Origin: Methanococcoides seepicolus
GTDB lineage: Archaea > Halobacteriota > Methanosarcinia > Methanosarcinales > Methanosarcinaceae
Direction: 5' to 3'
Assembly: GCF_023684405.1 (NCBI RefSeq)
Contig: NZ_JAGSOI010000004.1
Coordinates: 24,938 to 88,937, forward strand
DNA: 64,000 nucleotides
In this document: in pieces, positions 39,072 to 48,372 of the stretch
How positions within the stretch are numbered: position 1 is the stretch's first letter
How the letters are laid out: every line of letters starts with the position of its first letter
Position numbers and translations under genes: made by a program
Notes under the pieces: generated by a model
Database searches by the model: none
What the model saw: only the letters and a program-made list of their open reading frames with translations
Told to the model about the DNA's origin: nothing

Positions 39072-39611
39072 ATAAAGATCATAGCTTTTGTAGGAATGCC
39101 GGCATCAGGAAAATCCGTAGCATCCGAAGTAATAGTCGATTCAAATGTCGATGTTGTTAACATGGGCAATGTCATACGCGAAGAAGTGAAAAAGAGAGGA
39201 CTTGAGCCGACCGATAGTAATACAGGCGGTGTTGCGAACGACCTTAGAGCAAAGGAAGGAATGGATGCAGTTGCCAAACGCTGCGTTCCAATGATAGAGG
39301 CTCTGGGCAAAGAACTTGTTGTGGTTGACGGAGTAAGAGGTATTGCAGAAGTGGCTTTCTTCAAGGAACACTTCGGAGAGGACTTTACCCTTGTTTTCAT
39401 CGATGCACCCCTGGAATTGCGGTTTGAAAGGGTTACAAGTCGTGGAAGAAGCGATGACATGACCGATATCGAAGCCCTGAAGCAAAGGGATGAGCGTGAG
39501 CTTGGATGGGGACTTGCAGAAGCTATCAAAGTAGCCAATATCACCGTTGATAACATAGGCACCATCGAAGAGTTCAAAGAGAAGATAAATACGATACTGG
39601 AGCAAGCATGA
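39072..39611 (+). CDS. UPF0200 family P-loop nucleotide kinase-like protein, apparent AUA start
   Basis: The reading gives IKIIAFVGMPASGKSVAS, VVNMGNVIREEVKKRGLEP, EGMDAVAKRC, VVVDGVRGIAEV and VTSRGRSDDM, the signature blocks of archaeal UPF0200 proteins, distantly related to dephospho-CoA and adenylate kinases. The first ATG in frame (39096) lies inside the P-loop and would remove its first Gly and the preceding strand. Upstream to an in-frame stop at 39024 there is no ATG, GTG or TTG. ATA at 39072 aligns with the usual Met-Lys-Ile-Ile start and has AGGAAG seven to twelve bases upstream. So initiation is probably at AUA, unless the base is a sequencing error. The stop overlaps the next ATG. 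Confidence 0.8.
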   Translation: MKIIAFVGMPASGKSVASEVIVDSNVDVVNMGNVIREEVKKRGLEPTDSNTGGVANDLRAKEGMDAVAKRCVPMIEALGKELVVVDGVRGIAEVAFFKEHFGEDFTLVFIDAPLELRFERVTSRGRSDDMTDIEALKQRDERELGWGLAEAIKVANITVDNIGTIEEFKEKINTILEQA

Positions 39612-40048
39612 TAAACGTCAGGGTAAGTGCTATTGTCAATCCTACAGAAGATGAGGAAAAAGTAGCCGGAGCTGCCAGGAACATGTTCCCGGAAATAGAG
39701 CTCGAGATGCATGAGAGGAAATATGGCAATTTCCTTGAAGGCGAAGGAGATATCAATTCACTGAAGAACATACACGATCTTTTTAGAAAAGAGCGTATCA
39801 TCGACACCGCTCGGACCCAGCTACAGAAGAACAGATGGGGAGAGCCTGAAAAGACCTTCTTTATGCTCAACAAGCAAGTTGCCACGATCGAAAGACTGAA
39901 CTTTCCGGCAAAGGAAGAAACCCTCGGATCCATCCAGGTTGAGATAAATGCCGATAATGAAGAAGCAATGGACATTCTCATGGAGTGGCTTACACCGCCG
40001 ACCGAAGATGGAGTTCCCCTCTTTGAGCCGGACATGCCGGAACTATAA
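39608..40048 (+). CDS. UPF0201 (DUF54) family protein
   Basis: A 146-aa protein matching UPF0201: MINVRVSAIVNPTEDEEKV at the start, a central RIIDTARTQLQKN helix, KTFFMLNKQVA and LGSIQVEINA. Structures of the family show a ferredoxin-like fold related to RNA-binding or translation-associated proteins; function is not established. Start and UPF0200 stop overlap (ATGA), and the two families are often neighbours in archaea. Confidence 0.88.
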   Translation: MINVRVSAIVNPTEDEEKVAGAARNMFPEIELEMHERKYGNFLEGEGDINSLKNIHDLFRKERIIDTARTQLQKNRWGEPEKTFFMLNKQVATIERLNFPAKEETLGSIQVEINADNEEAMDILMEWLTPPTEDGVPLFEPDMPEL

Positions 40049-40057
40049 GGTGTTGGC

Positions 40058-40831
40058 ATGAACATCGACAATCTGAGCTTTTCCTCAAATTCCGCCCTCA
40101 GCGATTCTTTCGAATGGGTCTATGAGCTCGAGGACATAGGATACACCGGATGGGAGATCGTTCAGGAAGGAAGCCAGTGCATCACCAGTGAGAACCGGCA
40201 TAAGATAGTGGAAGTACTGGAAACCACCAACCTTTATCTCTCGATGCACCTGCCGTTCTCTGACATGAACCTTGCAGGGCTTAATCCCGGGATACATGCA
40301 GAGGTGCTCAGGCAGATGAAGTATTACATTTCCCTTGCATCAGACCTTGTTGAGCTTGCAGTGGTTCACCCAGGATACCTGTCCCCCTATGGTGGAAAGG
40401 TACCTGAGAAGGCATGGGATATGAACATAAGGTCCATACAGGAACTCTGCAATACCGCCGATGAATATGGAATCTCGATAGCCGTTGAGAACATGCCAAA
40501 CTTCCCCATGATATTTGGCAGGGAACCCAATGAAATGCTCAGGATGCTTTCAGATATCGATAGAGAGAATGTAGGAATGACACTGGATGTAGGTCATGCC
40601 AACACCTCTGCGATGGTGGAAGGATTCCTTGATGAATGCATCAATAAGATAATTCATGTGCATATCCATGACAACATGGGAAAAAGAGACGAGCATCTTC
40701 CCACAGGCAGTGGGACGGTAAACTGGGAATATGTGAAAAAGGGATTGGAAAACTATCAGGGAAGAATGGTGACCGAACTGAGCGATCTCGAGGAAGGAAG
40801 AAAGAGCATTGAGTTTTTAAAGCAGCTCTGA
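40058..40831 (+). CDS. sugar phosphate isomerase/epimerase-like TIM-barrel protein
   Basis: A 257-aa protein of the xylose isomerase-like/AP endonuclease 2 superfamily. Metal-ligand type motifs appear at strand ends: VVHPGYLSP, IAVENMPN, LDVGHAN, IHVHIHDN and VTELSDLEEG. It could be an isomerase or epimerase; the substrate is unknown. It starts nine bases after the UPF0201 stop, the third gene of the operon. Confidence 0.85.
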   Translation: MNIDNLSFSSNSALSDSFEWVYELEDIGYTGWEIVQEGSQCITSENRHKIVEVLETTNLYLSMHLPFSDMNLAGLNPGIHAEVLRQMKYYISLASDLVELAVVHPGYLSPYGGKVPEKAWDMNIRSIQELCNTADEYGISIAVENMPNFPMIFGREPNEMLRMLSDIDRENVGMTLDVGHANTSAMVEGFLDECINKIIHVHIHDNMGKRDEHLPTGSGTVNWEYVKKGLENYQGRMVTELSDLEEGRKSIEFLKQL

Positions 40832-40895
40832 AACTGTTATGATCAATACCTTGAAACCCAACCACAGATATCAATAACTATTCAGATCATCGGCT

Positions 40896-41066
40896 TCAAT
40901 CATCCATTCTGCCGTGACGCCTGTCGATATCATCCATCATATCCAGCATCTTCCTGATAGCTGTACGGATGGCATCGGACTGGTTCACGAACTTTTTATC
41001 ATCGCCAACGTGCTTGTTAAGATCAGCAAGCAATTCCTGGGGAATGTCAACACTTACTTTTGGCAT
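40896..41066 (-). CDS. ribbon-helix-helix (CopG-type) DNA-binding protein
   Basis: A 56-aa protein: MPKVSVDIPQELLADLNKHV, then FVNQSDAIRTAIRKML, then an acidic-basic tail ending HGRMDD. The beta strand followed by two helices with the NxSxAIR pattern is the RHH fold, which dimerises to bind DNA. AAGGTGAG lies before the ATG. No toxin-like gene is adjacent, so it is more likely a stand-alone regulator than an antitoxin. Confidence 0.85.
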   Translation of the reverse strand: MPKVSVDIPQELLADLNKHVGDDKKFVNQSDAIRTAIRKMLDMMDDIDRRHGRMDD

Positions 41067-41241
41067 TATTCTCACCTTAGTTCAAAAGAATTCAAAGGAA
41101 TTTCGTTCTACATAAACAACGATATATTATAACAATATGCCATAACGGGATGTAACAACTATACGTATTGGTAATTGTAATATGAAAAATGATGGACTAT
41201 AACTTTATGGAACAAAGATAAAAGAACCCACATGAATTAAG

Positions 41242-41315
41242 CGGGCCGGAAGGGATTTGAACCCTCGGCCGATGGATTAAGAGTCCATCGCTCTGCCTGA
41301 CTAAGCTACCGGCCC
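41242..41315 (-). tRNA. tRNA-Lys (CTT)
   Basis: A complete cloverleaf on the minus strand. The acceptor stem is GGGCCGG / CCGGCCC, the D-arm GCTTAGTCAGGCAGAGC, the anticodon stem ATGGA/TCCAT with loop CTCTTAA giving anticodon CTT, and the T-arm GAGGG TTCAAAT CCCTT. CCA is not encoded. It lies between the RHH gene and herA. Confidence 0.97.
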
Positions 41316-41387
41316 ACAGTATGTGTGAGTAGCTCCCCCTACGTATTACCCATATATATACATATCGGAGTTGAGGAGAAAATCCCC

Positions 41388-43205
41388 TCAAACGTGCTTC
41401 ACAACACAACTTGAAAGGCCAATTATCTCCACAATATCACTGTTATCCGGACTCTGTATGATCATTTGCCCTTTTTTGAGGTAAGGGATACGCGTCTCAT
41501 ATTCTTTCTTCACTTTCATGGCACTTATCGCAGCATCATTGGAAAGGTTCAGTATCACCCTGGAATTTATCTGCTTGAACACAGTATCATCGATATCCTG
41601 AGGGTCCTGTGTGATAAGGAACAGCCCTAATCCCTCTTTACGCCCCTGACGGGCAGCATCTGCGAACTTGGAAATGATGCGCTTTGAATGTTCCCCCGAA
41701 CCTCTTGCAAGATAACGGTGAGCTTCATCCAGCACCAGTATCAAAGGAGTTTCCTTTACCACCGTATCACCGGAGGTATTCAATTTGTTATCCACAGCTA
41801 CGGTCATAAGAGTCAAGGTGATGAGATCACGTATTCTCGTACTTGAGATGTATTCCGTAGGGAAGACACATACCTGCCCCTCTTTGAAGATATCGGCAAG
41901 CATTTCGGTTATAGGGGTTGCCGGCTGGTCGAACACCCTTTTGAACGAGTTGTTCTTCACCTTCCTGACAAGACCGTCATAGGAAGCTTCATGCACCTTA
42001 CCGTTATCAACATAACTGCCCCGGACCCCCTCATCACTGATGTGGTCGATGAAACCGCCATAGGTATGTGCACCCGGCCTTTTAAAGAAATCCTCAAGCA
42101 ACAGTTCCAGTCCGATGCCCTGTAGCTCCGTGAGTCCGGCAGCAGCTATGAGCCAGGAATTGTTCCTCACCATCTCGAAAGGAATGGTGAATTCCACTTG
42201 CTGTGCACGGGACCTGCCATTGTATGAATGCCCATCCACCTTAGCTACGAAGGTCTTTGTGGAGGGAACGCCACCAAACTCCACGTCTTCGGAGTGCATG
42301 TTGTGCTCATCCGAAGAGGTTATTTCAGGATTGTCCTCAAGGAACTGCGAATATTCATCCTGCGGGTCCATTATAACGACACATGGACGCAAATTCTTCT
42401 TCCTGCCATCACCGGTATCGCGGACATTATATCGGTTATCCGGACTCATGAACTGGCGCAGGATGTTCTTTGTAAGGAAGGTCTTTCCGGTACCGGTACT
42501 GCCGCAGATGAGCATATGCCTGAATATCAATGGATCACCCATTGAGTAGTCGTTCCGGAGATAGTAAGGCACTGTAGGAGGGGAAGCGAGGGTTCGCACG
42601 ACCTCACCACCGACACTCAAGTGCCCGAGGAATATACCTTCCCTTGGAATGTTCAGACCGGTCTGTATCTTCAGTTTTTCCGTCACAGGCAGAATAGGTG
42701 TGTTCGGACGCGGGATACGGTCTGCCATGCGTCGTGTCAATGAATCTTCATTTCCTGGAGATTGTTCATACAGTATGCAGATGGGTTCAAGATAAGCAAG
42801 GAACTTGTAGTCCAGTTCTGCCGTAGTATTGCTTTTGAGCATACGGCGTGAATGGATCTCTGTTGCATCGTCCACTTCGAACTGCTGCTGATATTGAAGC
42901 TTCCATATCCTTGCGAAAAGATTCTCATCCCCATAGGGAACGATCACATATGTCCCCAGGCGCACCACATTTCTGTGGGAAGTTGTGATGTAGCCAGTGA
43001 TCTTTGAGCCCGATTCGGTGACTTCGAGAGGTTCGAACCCTGTGGTCACGATACCGAAAGCAGCATCTACGTCACTTGTATCATGCGTTACTTCAACACT
43101 ATATTCCTCGAAGTCGAAATTACCGGTCTGTTCCGGTGCATCCTGCACATCCGATCCAATGCTACTGTTCTTCGCATAGGCCAGCAGGTCTGAATTATCA
43201 TTCAT
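41388..43205 (-). CDS. herA: HerA-type DNA translocase/helicase
   Basis: A 605-aa protein with an N-terminal HAS-barrel (about 30-150), Walker A CGSTGTGKTF around residue 240, a Walker B region LILVLDEAHRYL, and the sensor-like GLGLFLITQDPQDID. Near the C-terminus, SRVILNLSNDAAISAM is the usual HerA ending. It forms a hexameric bipolar translocase that works with NurA on DNA ends with Mre11-Rad50. Its start overlaps the nurA stop by eight bases, so the pair is coexpressed. Confidence 0.94.
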   Translation of the reverse strand: MNDNSDLLAYAKNSSIGSDVQDAPEQTGNFDFEEYSVEVTHDTSDVDAAFGIVTTGFEPLEVTESGSKITGYITTSHRNVVRLGTYVIVPYGDENLFARIWKLQYQQQFEVDDATEIHSRRMLKSNTTAELDYKFLAYLEPICILYEQSPGNEDSLTRRMADRIPRPNTPILPVTEKLKIQTGLNIPREGIFLGHLSVGGEVVRTLASPPTVPYYLRNDYSMGDPLIFRHMLICGSTGTGKTFLTKNILRQFMSPDNRYNVRDTGDGRKKNLRPCVVIMDPQDEYSQFLEDNPEITSSDEHNMHSEDVEFGGVPSTKTFVAKVDGHSYNGRSRAQQVEFTIPFEMVRNNSWLIAAAGLTELQGIGLELLLEDFFKRPGAHTYGGFIDHISDEGVRGSYVDNGKVHEASYDGLVRKVKNNSFKRVFDQPATPITEMLADIFKEGQVCVFPTEYISSTRIRDLITLTLMTVAVDNKLNTSGDTVVKETPLILVLDEAHRYLARGSGEHSKRIISKFADAARQGRKEGLGLFLITQDPQDIDDTVFKQINSRVILNLSNDAAISAMKVKKEYETRIPYLKKGQMIIQSPDNSDIVEIIGLSSCVVKHV

Positions 43206-44460
43206 CTGTCATGTCACCCCATCTCTCTATATTATAAGTATTGTCGAACCATTGCCCTTTGAACATACCCTTCACCAGCTCCTTTTCCGACCGCCCGATC
43301 TTCGCAAGGGAATCTACCTTTGAGAGAGTTGTCGGAATGCCATTGACCGAAATATCAAAGAGGACTTTACGGGTTATAAGGTCCCGCACGGACTCATCTT
43401 TCGTGAAACCGTATGGAGCCTCTACTTTGAAAAGGACATCAAGCATTGGAACATATATCACAAAGAAAGTTATAGCGTAATCCTCCGGGTCGTGATCGTG
43501 GCGAAGGTCGATGTCTAACATCGGAGATGTGCTTTTTATCATGCCCTCATAGAATTGGTTAGGTTGCAGGAACCAGTTGGTGTAGGTTATCCAACGGCCG
43601 TTTCGTCCATTATCGCCTTTTCCGAGGGACAGAACATTCTTAAAGAACTGAGAATCCCTGAGCCAGGGAAGGTGTTTCATTCCTTTTTTGTCCCTGAGGG
43701 TTATCATTATCTGCATGTCCTCGGGATTTTTCACAAACCCGATGAGAGGCATGCCCTTTTTCATGTGATGATCCATGATGTCAATGTAGTTCTGGAGGAT
43801 CTTCTTTGCGACAGGATCCTCTTTTATCCTCACTTCTTTTGATTCCACTACCATCCAGTACATCAATTGTTTAGGATATATCGGACCATCCATTATGAAG
43901 AAGCCCTTGCTGTCGAAACCCTCCATCATCCAGAGAATATGCTCCGATTCACAGAGATATAGGGCAACGTTGTGCACCATACGATCCACCCTTGTCTTGA
44001 GCAGGTCTGCCCCTATTCGGACTATCTTTGAACGTCCCTGCCCGTCATCAAAAGTATCCCATCCGGAAGTCGTGTCGATGGTTACGAGAGGACTTGCTGA
44101 ATATGTTGCCGCTACGATGGTCCGTTTGGAATGCAATTCGAGGTCCGAAGGTGTCGATGCGATTCCACCATGGCAGATGTCCACATAGAGCCCGCTTCTA
44201 AATGCCATGGGGTTAGTGCTACCACTATCACAGGAGTATGTTATATCGAAAGGATCATTTGTAAGGGACATGTTGTCAATGTTCACTTTTGAACGAAACG
44301 TCTTCCCAAGTGATTTAAGTATCAACTTCCCATCATGTTCCAGTTCATTGAGCATATTTAAAAGATCGGGAAGCTCTTCAGTGCTATCATCTTCTGCGGA
44401 CATCCCTATGCGATCTGCCATTTCCGACATGATCTTTATGTGAACCGGTTCAAGGGTCAT
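43198..44460 (-). CDS. nurA: NurA 5'-3' nuclease
   Basis: A 420-aa protein with the NurA domain: YVDICHGGIASTPSD near residue 110, YSASPLVTID, the second acidic motif FIMDGPIYPKQLMYWM and, later, IGFVKNPEDMQIM. Conserved acidic residues bind Mn2+ for 5'-3' exonuclease activity in end resection. The start at 44460 (MTLEPVHIKIMSEMADRIG) fits the family; upstream in-frame sequence to 44535 is unlike coding sequence. Overlaps herA. Confidence 0.92.
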   Translation of the reverse strand: MTLEPVHIKIMSEMADRIGMSAEDDSTEELPDLLNMLNELEHDGKLILKSLGKTFRSKVNIDNMSLTNDPFDITYSCDSGSTNPMAFRSGLYVDICHGGIASTPSDLELHSKRTIVAATYSASPLVTIDTTSGWDTFDDGQGRSKIVRIGADLLKTRVDRMVHNVALYLCESEHILWMMEGFDSKGFFIMDGPIYPKQLMYWMVVESKEVRIKEDPVAKKILQNYIDIMDHHMKKGMPLIGFVKNPEDMQIMITLRDKKGMKHLPWLRDSQFFKNVLSLGKGDNGRNGRWITYTNWFLQPNQFYEGMIKSTSPMLDIDLRHDHDPEDYAITFFVIYVPMLDVLFKVEAPYGFTKDESVRDLITRKVLFDISVNGIPTTLSKVDSLAKIGRSEKELVKGMFKGQWFDNTYNIERWGDMTDE

Positions 44461-44623
44461 GGAATGTAGATGAACAGGAACATAGATATATTTGTTTATT
44501 CTGTTATAGAATACAAATATATGGCAATATGACACTAATTGATGTCAGAACACAATACAAAAGTCCCGTAAAGTTTAACTATAAACATTACATCTAAAGG
44601 GAACCTATAGCATTGAGTTTACC

Positions 44624-44687
44624 GGTCACATTTGTACATTTGTGACCATTAATACAATAATGGACATCAAGAGGCACTAAGTGCCTC
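44624..44687 (+). promoter_or_regulatory. two perfect inverted repeats upstream of the 57-aa basic protein gene
   Basis: Repeat one is GGTCACA / TGTGACC (44624-44647, ten-base centre). Repeat two is GAGGCACT-A-AGTGCCTC (44671-44687), a near-continuous palindrome. Both lie between nurA and the small gene at 44727, the second just before a TATA-like CATATATTAATAATAAAATT. They may be operators or RNA stem-loops. Confidence 0.5.
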
Positions 44688-44726
44688 AAACATATATTAA
44701 TAATAAAATTATAATGAGGATTGATA

Positions 44727-44900
44727 ATGGGTAAAACAGGCAGCATTAATTGGGTTAAGGTAAAAGGAAGGAAAGGAAAAATAATCAAAGTGCAGAGAGC
44801 TTTCGGAGCAAAGGCACACCCAGGACCAGCACAGAGATTCAGCAGCAGCGGTGCTAAGAGAAGGTTCCTCAAGAGATCACCAAAATCTATTGTAAACTGA
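44727..44900 (+). CDS. small basic protein (DUF5350-like), possibly RNA/ribosome-associated
   Basis: A 57-aa very basic protein: begins [19 protein letters not shown], contains [17 protein letters not shown] and ends [25 protein letters not shown] just upstream supplies a ribosome binding site. It resembles a family of short methanogen proteins that I recall as DUF5350; composition suggests nucleic acid or ribosome binding. That function is inference. A terminator follows. Confidence 0.75.
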   Translation: MGKTGSINWVKVKGRKGKIIKVQRAFGAKAHPGPAQRFSSSGAKRRFLKRSPKSIVN

Positions 44901-44942
44901 TCTTACTATTTTAAAGGGCTGCATTGCAGTCCTTTACACAAT

Positions 44943-44973
44943 AGTTCCCTTAATGGGACTAAACTTTTTTTTG
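44943..44973 (+). terminator. terminator of the small basic protein gene
   Basis: Hairpin AGT-CCC / GGGACT with one bulge is followed by AAAC and nine T. An additional hairpin (AAAGGGCTGC / GCAGTCCTTT) lies at 44913-44935. The rest of the gap to the thermosome gene holds only AT-rich promoter-like sequence, with a TATATATG stretch near 45073 and TTATATAG near 45124. Confidence 0.6.
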
Positions 44974-45207
44974 AGCGGAAAGATTCCGATTATTGCATTT
45001 CCATTAGCAGCTGCTTTGTATCATTAGCAGTAGCAGTAGTGAGACCACAGTTAGGGAGCACTCTGATAATTATATATGAAGGAAGCTTCTCAAAGTAATC
45101 ATAAATCACAGATTCAGTAAGCTTTATATAGAACTACAAACATGTAAAAACGACCTGAATTCCAGGAAATTATATTGATCTATGTTTAATATAGGAGGTT
45201 AAAACAC

Positions 45208-46845
45208 ATGGCAGGACAGATGTCAGGACAGCCTATCTTCATTTTAAGAGAAGGTAACCAGAGAACAAGAGGCAGAGATGCCCAGAGCAACAACATCATG
45301 GCTGCAAAGGCAGTCGCTGAGGCAGTAAGAACAACACTTGGTCCAAAAGGTATGGACAAGATGCTTGTCGACTCCCTTGGAGATGTAGTTATCACAAACG
45401 ATGGCGCAACTATCCTTAAGGAAATGGATATCGAGCACCCAGCAGCAAAGATGATCGTAGAGGTCGCTAAAACACAGGACGATGAAGTCGGAGACGGAAC
45501 AACTACCGCCGCTGTCATTACCGGTGAGCTCCTCAAGAAAGCAGAAGAGATGATCGAGCAGGACGTACACCCAACAATCATCGCAGCTGGTTACAGAATG
45601 GCTTCAGTAAAGGCAGGAGAGATCCTCAAGGGCCTTGCAAAGAAGGTAACCATCGACAACAAGGATATCCTCACCAGCATTTCCGACACAGCAATGACCG
45701 GAAAGGGCGCAGAGGCAACAAAGGACGTACTCTCAAAGATCGCTGTTGACGCGATCGTAAGCATCGTTGACAGGGACAATGAAAACACTGTCGAGATCGA
45801 GAATGTCAAGGTCGAGAAGAAGGTCGGCGGACGTATCGATGACTCCGAGCTTATCGAAGGTATGATCCTTGACAAAGAAAGGGTACACGCTAACATGCCA
45901 AAGAAGGTAGAAGGCGCAAAGATCGCACTCCTCAACAGTGCTATCGAGCTCAAGGAAACAGAGGTTGACGCTGAGATCTCTATCACATCTCCTGAACAGC
46001 TTCAGTCATTCCTCGACCAGGAAGAAGCCATGCTCAAGAGCCTTGTTACCAGTATTACAAAGACCGGTGCAAACGTTGTATTCTGCCAGAAAGGTATCGA
46101 TGATATGGCACAGCACTACCTTGCAAAGGAAGGTATCTTTGCAGTAAGGCGTGTCAAGAAGAGCGACATGGAGAAACTTGTACGCTCCACAAGTGCTAAG
46201 CTCGTAACCAACATCGAAGAGATGACAGCAGAAGACCTTGGTGCAGCAGAACTTGTCGAAGAGAAGAAGATCGGTGGCGACAGCATGACCTTCATCACAG
46301 GCTGTGTCAATCCAAAGTCAGTATCCATCCTCCTCCGTGGCGGTACAGAGCACGTTATCGACAACATCGAGAGAGCACTCAACGATGCACTTCGTGTAGT
46401 CGCTGTAGCTATCGAAGATGAAAAGCTTGTTGCTGGCGGCGGAGCACCTGAAGTAGAGGTTGCACTCAGACTCAACGAGTATGCATCAACCCTCAGCGGA
46501 AGAGAGCAGCTTGCAGTCAAAGCATTCGCAGAAGCACTTGAGGTCGTTCCAAGAACCCTTGCAGAGAACGCAGGTCTTGACCCCATAGACATGCTCGTAG
46601 AACTTCGTGCACACCACGAGAGAGGCATAAAGACCGCTGGTCTTAACGTCTACTCCGGCACTGTCATTGACATGTGGGAAGAAGGCGTTGTTGAGCCACT
46701 CAGGGTAAAGACCCAGGCTATCAACTCCGGTACAGAAGCAGCAGTAATGATCCTCAGGATCGACGACATCATTGCATCATCCAGAGCACCACCAATGCCA
46801 GAAGGCGGCGCGGGTGGAATGGGCGGCATGCCTCCAATGATGTAA
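45208..46845 (+). CDS. thermosome subunit (group II chaperonin)
   Basis: A 545-aa chaperonin subunit. Signatures: [39 protein letters not shown], the apical [24 protein letters not shown] region and the C-terminal [18 protein letters not shown] [17 protein letters not shown]. It ends with the Gly-Met tail [10 protein letters not shown]. It folds proteins in an ATP-driven double ring. AGGAGGT precedes the ATG. Heat-shock control is likely, though no operator can be assigned by eye. Confidence 0.98.
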   Translation: MAGQMSGQPIFILREGNQRTRGRDAQSNNIMAAKAVAEAVRTTLGPKGMDKMLVDSLGDVVITNDGATILKEMDIEHPAAKMIVEVAKTQDDEVGDGTTTAAVITGELLKKAEEMIEQDVHPTIIAAGYRMASVKAGEILKGLAKKVTIDNKDILTSISDTAMTGKGAEATKDVLSKIAVDAIVSIVDRDNENTVEIENVKVEKKVGGRIDDSELIEGMILDKERVHANMPKKVEGAKIALLNSAIELKETEVDAEISITSPEQLQSFLDQEEAMLKSLVTSITKTGANVVFCQKGIDDMAQHYLAKEGIFAVRRVKKSDMEKLVRSTSAKLVTNIEEMTAEDLGAAELVEEKKIGGDSMTFITGCVNPKSVSILLRGGTEHVIDNIERALNDALRVVAVAIEDEKLVAGGGAPEVEVALRLNEYASTLSGREQLAVKAFAEALEVVPRTLAENAGLDPIDMLVELRAHHERGIKTAGLNVYSGTVIDMWEEGVVEPLRVKTQAINSGTEAAVMILRIDDIIASSRAPPMPEGGAGGMGGMPPMM

Positions 46846-46868
46846 GTTCAATGGAACAATAACATATC

Positions 46869-46900
46869 AGGGCGTATTTTACGTCCTTACCTACTTTTTT
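46869..46900 (+). terminator. thermosome terminator
   Basis: Stem AGGGCGTA / TACGTCCT (one G-T pair) with a TTT loop, followed by T6 at 46895-46900. Confidence 0.65.
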
Positions 46901-46991
46901 ATTTATTAATACAAAGCTGACCGAGCAGCTGTAGCTTTATAGTTCCAATAAAGCAAAGAACAACAGATAAAAAACGTGAATTGGGAACAGT

Positions 46992-47777
46992 TTATGAGCT
47001 ATGCCCAGTCTCCAACTCGATCCCAATCGGACAGTGGTCCGAACCCATCACATCAGACAGAATATAAGCAGACCTTATCCTGTCCTTCAGGCCTCCACTG
47101 GCAAAAAAATAATCGATCCTCCAACCAACATTCCTATCCCTTGCCCGGGTCTTCATGTCCCACCAGGTATAATTTCCAGGTCCCTGCTCGAACATACGTA
47201 AGGTATCAAGATAGCCATGACCCAGGAACGTATCGATCCACTCCCTCTCCTGCGGAAGAAAACCCGATGACCTCTCGTTCTGTTTAGGGCGTGCGAGATC
47301 GATCTCCTTGTGAGCAGTGTTCACATCACCACAAATAATTACGTTCTTACCGGCATCTTTCATCGAATCGGCAACTTCCATGAACGCATTATAGAAATCC
47401 ATCTTATATTCCAATCGTTCATCTGAAGCCTTACCATTCGGAAAATATATATTGAACAAAACAAAATCCTCGAACTCTGCAATGAGGGTCCTTCCTTCCC
47501 TATCGAACCGGGGAACTCCAAGCCCATACTTTACCTCGACCGGCGGGACCTTAGTATAGATCCCAACACCACTGTAACCCTTCCTTTCAGCAGAGAAAAA
47601 ATAAGGTACATAGCCATGAATATGCCTCAGCTCTTTTGGCAATTGTATTTCTGTAGCCTTCGTCTCCTGAAGACAGAGAATATCCGGCTGTGTGGCTTCC
47701 ATCCATTCGACAAACCCTTTCTTTAACATTGACCTCAGGCCATTCACATTCCATGAAAGAATATATATAGAAGCCAT
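46992..47777 (-). CDS. xthA: exodeoxyribonuclease III / AP endonuclease
   Basis: A 261-aa protein of the exonuclease-endonuclease-phosphatase fold: [47 protein letters not shown] and [10 protein letters not shown] contain the metal-binding and catalytic residues. It cleaves 5' of abasic sites. The ATG directly follows the stop of the ModE-like gene, so it is the last gene of a cdc6-modE-xthA operon. Confidence 0.95.
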   Translation of the reverse strand: MASIYILSWNVNGLRSMLKKGFVEWMEATQPDILCLQETKATEIQLPKELRHIHGYVPYFFSAERKGYSGVGIYTKVPPVEVKYGLGVPRFDREGRTLIAEFEDFVLFNIYFPNGKASDERLEYKMDFYNAFMEVADSMKDAGKNVIICGDVNTAHKEIDLARPKQNERSSGFLPQEREWIDTFLGHGYLDTLRMFEQGPGNYTWWDMKTRARDRNVGWRIDYFFASGGLKDRIRSAYILSDVMGSDHCPIGIELETGHSS

Positions 47778-48350
47778 TTACTCGCCCCCATCCACCGTTC
47801 CACTTTTCATTCCAGCCTTGCCATCCGCTTTTGCCAGAACCACTTCCGTGGACTTTATAATTGCAAATACCTCATCGCCTTCCTGAACATCGAGTCTATC
47901 CAGCATATCGGAAGTAATGATAGATGTCAGAACTTCAGGATCTATCTCGATCTTCACTTTAGAAACGAGATCCCCTTTCTCGATATCGAGGACCCGTCCG
48001 GACAACTTGTTGTGTGCAGACAATTTGAAAGAGATGTTTTCCAGAGAAGTTTCATCCCCAAAGGTCATATCAAGAAAGGACCTGCTTTCCTCATACTCAC
48101 TAATGAGCTGTTTCCCGTAATCGGTCAGAAAGGTTCCCTGCCCTTTTCCACCCCTTACAGTGGTCACCACTTCATGCCCAACGCGCTCGTTCATTTTTTT
48201 CAGAATAAGCCATGCATGTTTGTAGGATATGCCAAGTATTGAGCATGCCTTCCTTAATGAACGCTCTTCATCGATGGCTTTTAGAAGTTTTACCTTCCCG
48301 GCACCAATGATAGGTTTTCCATCTTCGGTCAGCCAGACCTTAGTTCTCAT
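47778..48350 (-). CDS. ModE-like regulator: LysR-type HTH plus TOBE/Mop domain
   Basis: A 190-aa protein. The N-terminal 100 residues are a ModE-type winged helix (GAGKVKLLKAIDEERSLRKACSILGISYKHAWLILKKMN), and residues 115-185 a Mop/TOBE domain (SAHNKLSGRVLDIEKGDLVSKVKIEI) that in homologues binds molybdate or tungstate. The start at 48350 (MRTKVWLTEDG) matches family starts and falls 22 bases after the cdc6 stop; earlier ATG (48365) and TTG (48380) codons are possible. No molybdate transporter is adjacent, an odd setting for ModE. Confidence 0.88.
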   Translation of the reverse strand: MRTKVWLTEDGKPIIGAGKVKLLKAIDEERSLRKACSILGISYKHAWLILKKMNERVGHEVVTTVRGGKGQGTFLTDYGKQLISEYEESRSFLDMTFGDETSLENISFKLSAHNKLSGRVLDIEKGDLVSKVKIEIDPEVLTSIITSDMLDRLDVQEGDEVFAIIKSTEVVLAKADGKAGMKSGTVDGGE

Positions 48351-48372
48351 TTCCAGAAACAACATCCCCCTT

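Noticed and set aside
40896..41066. Antitoxin of a toxin-antitoxin pair
   Set aside because: The RHH protein has no toxin-like ORF next to it; neighbours are a TIM-barrel gene and a tRNA.
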